DNA from: JAYOFM01 sp038117225
GTDB lineage: Bacteria; Pseudomonadota; Alphaproteobacteria; Rhodospirillales; Casp-alpha2
Direction: 5' to 3'
Length of the DNA stretch: 18,549 nucleotides
NCBI GenBank assembly: GCA_038117225.1
Contig: JAYOFM010000079.1
Coordinates: forward strand, 1-18,549
Shown here: positions 14,623 through 18,549 of the stretch, one piece after another
Layout of the letters: every line of letters starts with the position of its first letter
Numbering within the stretch: position 1 is the first letter of the stretch
The notes under the pieces: generated by a model
The model's database searches: none
What the model was told of the DNA's origin: nothing
The model's input: only the letters and a program-made list of their open reading frames with translations
Translations under genes and position numbers: made by a program

Positions 14623-16002
14623 ATGCCGGATACCCATCTTTCGAATTCGCCCATCATCGCCGCTTACGCCGAACGCACGCGCAAGTCGGCGGGCCTGTTC
14701 CGCAACGCCCAGGACAAATTCCCGGGCGGCCTCGTGCATGATTCCCGCCGCATGTCACCGCATCCCATCTATGTTGATCGGGCCGAGGGCTCGCGCAAGT
14801 GGGACGTCGATGGCAACGAATACATCGATTTCTACGGCGGCCATGGCTCTCTGCTGCTGGGACATGCACATCCGAGTCTGGTCGCGGCGGTCAATCATCA
14901 GATCGCCCGCGGCACCCATCCGGCGGCCTGTCATGAGTTGGAACTCGACTGGGCGGAATTGGTGCAAACCCTGATCCATTCTGCGGAACGGGTGCGCTTT
15001 ACCTCGTCGGGCACCGAAGCCAACCTGCTCGCTATCCGCCTCGCCCGCGCTTTTACGGGCAAGACCAAGCTGGTGAGGTTTCAAGAACACTTCCACGGCT
15101 GGCAGGATCACGTCGCCTTCGGCTCCAAGTACACCCCCGGCACCGACGATGTGCCCGGCGTGCTGCGCGGCATCATCGAGAACGTCATCGTCGCCGATCC
15201 GTCCGATGCCGGCGGCACCAGGGAAATGTTGGAATCCCGCGATGATATCGCCGCCGTCATTCTGGAGCCGACCGGCGCCAGTTCCGGGCAGGTGCCGATG
15301 CGGCGTGAATTCGTCAAGATGGTACGCGCGGCGACGGCGGCCAACGGCATCCTGTTGATTTTCGATGAAGTGGTGACCGGTTTTCGCGTCTCCCCGGGGG
15401 GCGTGCAGGCGGCGTGGGGCATCTTCCCGGACATCACCGGCCTGGCTAAAATTCTTGCCGGCGGCCTGCCGGGCGGCGCCATCGTCGGGCGGCGCGATAT
15501 CATGGAACTGCTCGACTACGACATCGCCGAGGCCCGGGGGTTTCAGAAAATCTCCCACCACGGCACCTACAACGCCAACCCGCTCGCCGCCGCCGCCGGC
15601 AAGGCCATGCTGAGTGCTATCGCCGAGGGTGACGTGACCGACCGGGCGTCGGCGCAGGGCGAGAAACTGCGTCAGGCCTGGAACGCCGTGTTTGCCGCCG
15701 AGGACCTGCCGTGGGCGGCCTACGGCCTGACCTCGACCAGCTACCTGTTCATGAATCCGGATGGTCTTGATATCGACCCCTTGGCATTCGACCAGTACGC
15801 CCATCCGGCCGAGGCCTTCCTTTCGACGGACCTCCATCCGGCACGCGCGAAGCTGCGCCTCGCCCTGATGCTCAACGGTGTCGACGTCTCCTCAAAGCCC
15901 GGCGCCATTATGTCCGCCGTGCACAGCGATGACGACATCGCCGAGACCGCCGAGGCGATGCGTAAATCCATTCATATGCTGAAGGAAGAAGGGGCGGTCT
16001 GA
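14623..16002 (+). CDS. GSA-2,1-aminomutase-like class III aminotransferase
   Basis: A 459-residue PLP enzyme of aminotransferase class III. Visible features: the PLP phosphate motif SSGTEAN at 128-134, EHFHGW at 155-160, Asp248 (IFDEVVTGFR) that pairs with the pyridine nitrogen, and the Schiff-base Lys276 (ITGLAKILAGGLPGGAIVG). The GGGLPxGA context is the glutamate-1-semialdehyde aminomutase signature. It is unlikely to be HemL, because alphaproteobacteria normally make 5-aminolevulinate with ALA synthase; many paralogues of this subgroup act on beta-amino acids or other amino acids. GATCGGAG lies upstream of the ATG. It closes the plus-strand run and converges on ggt with 36 bp between the stops. 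The substrate is unknown; an amino-group link to GGT or hydantoin products is speculative. Confidence 0.82.
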   Translation: MPDTHLSNSPIIAAYAERTRKSAGLFRNAQDKFPGGLVHDSRRMSPHPIYVDRAEGSRKWDVDGNEYIDFYGGHGSLLLGHAHPSLVAAVNHQIARGTHPAACHELELDWAELVQTLIHSAERVRFTSSGTEANLLAIRLARAFTGKTKLVRFQEHFHGWQDHVAFGSKYTPGTDDVPGVLRGIIENVIVADPSDAGGTREMLESRDDIAAVILEPTGASSGQVPMRREFVKMVRAATAANGILLIFDEVVTGFRVSPGGVQAAWGIFPDITGLAKILAGGLPGGAIVGRRDIMELLDYDIAEARGFQKISHHGTYNANPLAAAAGKAMLSAIAEGDVTDRASAQGEKLRQAWNAVFAAEDLPWAAYGLTSTSYLFMNPDGLDIDPLAFDQYAHPAEAFLSTDLHPARAKLRLALMLNGVDVSSKPGAIMSAVHSDDDIAETAEAMRKSIHMLKEEGAV

Positions 16003-16038
16003 CGCCGCGGCCTCTACTGTCTTATCAGTAAGTCCCGA

Positions 16039-17634
16039 TCAGTAACCCATCGCGCAGCCATCCTTGCGCGGTTCGGAACCGCCGGTCAGCACGCCGGTAT
16101 CCCAATCGATCCAGATTGCCTGACTGCCGCCAAGCGCCTTTTCCGGACGGACCGGCTTGTGGCCCCGCTTGCGCAGACCCTCGATGACGTCGGCTGGCAC
16201 GGTACCCTCGATCTGCACCTCGCCGGTGGAGAGCAGCGGGAATATCCGGGGCGCGTCCTGACATTCCTGGATGTCCATGCCGAAGTCGAAATATTTGGTC
16301 AGCATCTGCATGTGACCGAAGGACTGATAATGGCCACCCATGACGCCGAACGGCATCACCGCCTTGTCGCCCTTGGTGATCATCCCGGGGATGATGGTGT
16401 GCATGGGTCGCTTGTTGGGCGCGATGCAATTGGGATGGCCGGGTTCGATGACAAAGCCCTGGCCCCGGTTGTGCAGCATGACGCCCGAATTCGGTTCCAA
16501 CTGCACGCTGCCGAAGTTGTGGAACAGGGTGTTGATGAAACTGCAGGCGTTGCGATCCTCGTCGACGACGGAAATATAGACCGTGCTTTTGTGCGGCGGC
16601 ATTGATGATGGCGGTAGATCGTCCATCGCCTTGGCGGGATCGATGAGCGAGCGCAGTTCGTCCGCGTGTTCCATCGACAACAGCCAGTCCACCGGCACGT
16701 CGGCCTGTTTGGGGTCGGCGACGAAGACATTGCGATCCTGGTAGGCGAGCCGCCCGGCTTCGATCTCCTGGTGCAGGCGCTCAACGCCGATGGGATCGAC
16801 GCCATCGGTCTTGAAGCCGCCCATGATGTTGAGCAGCAGCAGCGCAATGACCCCCTGGCCATTGGGCGGGCATTCGTGCACCTGGTGGCCACGGTATTCG
16901 GTGGAGATGGGGGTGACGTAGTCGCCGACCATGTTGGCGAAGTCGTCCATCGTGTGCAGACCGCCCCGGCTGTTGAGCAGGGCGACGATACCTTCCGCCA
17001 CCTCGCCGCTGTAGAAGGCCTCGCGGCCGCCCCGGGCGATCTTTTCCAGGGTTACCGCCAGCGCCGGTTGATGATGCACCTCGCCGACGCCCGGGGTACG
17101 ACCATTTGGCATGAACACGGCGCGAGCGCCCTCGTCCTTCGACAGCATCTCGGTCTGCAGCGCGAAATCATAGCTGACCCGCGATGCTACCGGATAGCCG
17201 TCGCGGGCATACCCGATCGCCGGCGCCAGGATCTGTTCGAAATCGAGACGGCCGTGGTCCCGGTGCAACTGCGTCCAGGCGTCGATGGCGCCGGGGACGG
17301 TGACCGAATGCGGGCTCTGCTGTTGGATGCTGGTGATGCCTTGTGCCAGGTACCAATCAACGGTTGCCGCCGCCGGCGCCTTGCCGGAACCGTTGAAGGC
17401 GACGATATCGGCGGACCCCTTTGGCGCATAAAGGCAGAAATTATCGCCGCCGATCCCTGTCGATTCCGGTTCAACCACACATTGTACGGCGCACGCCGCG
17501 ATGGCGGCGTCCATGGCATTGCCGCCGGCGCGTAGGATTTCAATGCCGGCAAGGGTCGACAGCGTGTGCGACGTGGCGACCATGCCGCCCCGCGCATGCG
17601 CCGGGGAACGGCTGGGTGTCTCAAAATTTCTCAT
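16039..17634 (-). CDS. ggt: gamma-glutamyltransferase family protein
   Basis: A 531-residue Ntn-hydrolase of the gamma-glutamyltransferase family, made as a precursor that cleaves itself before a catalytic threonine. Family regions: GGMVATSHTLSTLAGIEILR, GGNAMDAAIA, VEPESTGIGGDNF, ECPPNGQG, and the processing site PHKSTVYISVVDEDRNA with Thr351 as candidate nucleophile. Characterised enzymes read TTHxS there; here the second Thr and the His are Val and Tyr. No signal peptide is present, so a cytoplasmic enzyme is predicted, unlike periplasmic E. coli GGT. The ATG at 17634 has no good Shine-Dalgarno; Met18 is an alternative start. Substrates may be glutathione or other gamma-glutamyl or N-acyl compounds. 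It is divergent from the second TTT receptor and shares with it the intergenic TTGTATACAA site. Confidence 0.88.
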   Translation of the reverse strand: MRNFETPSRSPAHARGGMVATSHTLSTLAGIEILRAGGNAMDAAIAACAVQCVVEPESTGIGGDNFCLYAPKGSADIVAFNGSGKAPAAATVDWYLAQGITSIQQQSPHSVTVPGAIDAWTQLHRDHGRLDFEQILAPAIGYARDGYPVASRVSYDFALQTEMLSKDEGARAVFMPNGRTPGVGEVHHQPALAVTLEKIARGGREAFYSGEVAEGIVALLNSRGGLHTMDDFANMVGDYVTPISTEYRGHQVHECPPNGQGVIALLLLNIMGGFKTDGVDPIGVERLHQEIEAGRLAYQDRNVFVADPKQADVPVDWLLSMEHADELRSLIDPAKAMDDLPPSSMPPHKSTVYISVVDEDRNACSFINTLFHNFGSVQLEPNSGVMLHNRGQGFVIEPGHPNCIAPNKRPMHTIIPGMITKGDKAVMPFGVMGGHYQSFGHMQMLTKYFDFGMDIQECQDAPRIFPLLSTGEVQIEGTVPADVIEGLRKRGHKPVRPEKALGGSQAIWIDWDTGVLTGGSEPRKDGCAMGY

Positions 17635-17730
17635 ATTTTTCAGTGCTTTCCGTATGGGCGGCTGCGAGCGTCTTTAATCACGTGGAACGATAACGTGCAA
17701 TCCGGTGATCAAAAGTTCGTGTCTGGTGCA

Positions 17731-17740
17731 TTGTATACAA
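17731..17740. promoter_or_regulatory. GntR/FCD-type operator TTGTATACAA between ggt and TTT receptor
   Basis: TTGTATACAA is a perfect 10-bp palindrome with the same GTATAC core as the sites before tctC and gntR. It sits in the 254-bp gap between the divergent ggt (start 17634) and the second TTT receptor (start 17889), where one bound dimer could control both. On the minus strand it contains TACAAT, a good -10 candidate for ggt, but no clear -35 was found. Confidence 0.5.
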
Positions 17741-17888
17741 CAAAGCACCACGCTAGTCTCTTTCATTCAAGGAACGAAATCGGGCTTTCCGCTCTTACAG
17801 TCATCAGTGAGTCGCGAGTTCGCCCGTTAGGGGTAAATCAATGTCCTCCGATCATCGGGGGCAACCGTGTTACAGGGAGAATTGAGTG

Positions 17889-18549
17889 ATGAGTAAACGA
17901 ATTCTGACCACCGCGACGGCTGCCGCGGCGCTGCTTGGCGTGTTCGCCATTGGCGCACCGACCACGGCCGAGGCCGCGCCCGACTTCAAATGCGATACCG
18001 CCAAGCTGATCGTGCCGTGGAAGGCCGGCGGCGGCACCCACGTGCTGTTCTCGATCTTCGAAAAGACCATTCAGAACCTGGACGTGACGCCGAAGATCAA
18101 GGTGGTGACGATTCCGGGCCAGGGCGGCAACAAGGGCGCCAAGGAAGCCAAGAAGGCCAAGGCCGACGGCTGCACCCTGTTCGCCATCCATCAGAGCGCC
18201 ATGACCAGCTTCCTCAACGGCCGCGTCGATTTTTCGTTCGAGGCTTTTGATACCGTGTCGCTGCTAACCTCGACGCCGGACATCATCGGCGCCAAGAAAG
18301 ACGCTCCGTTCGATGACATGAAGGGCTTCATCGCCGCCGCCAAGGCCGCCCCGGGAACCATCAAGACTGGCGCCACATTCGGTTCGACGAGCCAGTTCGT
18401 GTGGCTTCTCTTAGAAGAAACCGCCGGCATCAAGCTGAAGTTCGTACCTTACGACGGCACGCGCCAGCGTATGACGGCGCTGCTGTCCGGCGCCATCACC
18501 ATGGGCGGCTTAAACGTCGCCTCGGGCCGCAAGTACATCGAAACCAATG
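17889..18549 (+). CDS. second TTT periplasmic receptor (TctC/Bug family), 3' end outside window
   Basis: The first 220 residues of another tripartite tricarboxylate transporter binding protein. GGGAGA precedes the ATG. A signal peptide is clear: MSKRILTT, a hydrophobic stretch, and cleavage near AEAAPDF. The mature start KLIVPWKAGGGTHVLFSIFEK gives the Gly-rich loop, but with Thr-His where the first receptor has Ala-Asp. Later comes GATFGSTSQFVWLLLEETAGIKLKF, then VPYDGTRQRMTALLSG, the typical second lobe hinge. Only about 65% of the usual length is present; the frame is open at the window end. Whether its own tctBA genes follow is unknown. It could serve as an extra receptor for the tctBA at 4823-6939. 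Extra TctC paralogues are common in proteobacteria. Confidence 0.85.
   Translation, partial: MSKRILTTATAAAALLGVFAIGAPTTAEAAPDFKCDTAKLIVPWKAGGGTHVLFSIFEKTIQNLDVTPKIKVVTIPGQGGNKGAKEAKKAKADGCTLFAIHQSAMTSFLNGRVDFSFEAFDTVSLLTSTPDIIGAKKDAPFDDMKGFIAAAKAAPGTIKTGATFGSTSQFVWLLLEETAGIKLKFVPYDGTRQRMTALLSGAITMGGLNVASGRKYIETN

Noticed and set aside
14755..15837. 360-codon minus-strand open frame opposite the aminotransferase
   Set aside because: Shadow frame with no recognisable domain; the plus strand has the PLP lysine and cofactor motifs.
14623..16002. hemL for haem biosynthesis
   Set aside because: Alphaproteobacteria normally use ALA synthase, and the context is catabolic; a paralogue with another substrate is more likely.
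1..18549. CRISPR arrays, insertion sequences, tRNA or rRNA genes
   Set aside because: No regular spaced repeats, transposase motifs, terminal inverted repeats, or tRNA-like cloverleaf or rRNA sequence were seen by eye.

Overview
The window is GC-rich, densely packed bacterial chromosome. Gene content (two tripartite tricarboxylate transporter receptors, a FadR/FCD-type GntR regulator, a RecD2-like helicase fragment, oxalate catabolism genes) points to an alphaproteobacterium, probably Rhodospirillales-like. That assignment rests on protein style only, since no rRNA or tRNA gene is visible.

Layout. Positions 1-754 hold a broken left edge: the C-terminal part of a RecD2/TraA-type helicase loses its family sequence near position 290, and coding continues in another frame as an unrecognised protein. 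On the minus strand, 766-2936 is a two-gene operon of D-hydantoinase/dihydropyrimidinase and hydantoin racemase. Facing away from it, 3094-3504 is a decayed SnoaL/NTF2-like gene with two in-frame stops. On the plus strand, 3565-6939 carries a promoter, a palindromic operator, a structured leader and the complete transporter tctC-tctB-tctA. Next come a GntR/FCD regulator (7108-7797) and a tight plus-strand run: oxalyl-CoA decarboxylase (oxc), formyl-CoA:oxalate CoA-transferase (frc), a stand-alone formyl-THF hydrolase/formyltransferase-like protein, formate-THF ligase (fhs), a tandem universal stress protein and a GSA-aminomutase-like aminotransferase (ends 16002). A convergent gamma-glutamyltransferase (17634-16039, minus) follows. 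Divergent from it, a second TTT receptor starts at 17889 and runs off the window.

How it fits together. Oxc and Frc form the classic oxalate cycle: oxalyl-CoA is decarboxylated to formyl-CoA, and the CoA is passed to a new oxalate, releasing formate. Fhs charges formate onto tetrahydrofolate, and the FDH/Fmt-like protein between frc and fhs also handles formyl groups. The segment therefore reads as an oxalate-to-folate C1 module with its own regulator and, by inference, its own transporter. The sequence GTATAC was found three times in the window, always in a gap between genes: at the predicted start of the tctCBA transcript, in front of gntR, and between ggt and the second receptor. These sites suggest a small local GntR regulon. 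How hydantoinase, racemase, GGT and the aminotransferase relate to oxalate is not evident; they may serve other nitrogen compounds.
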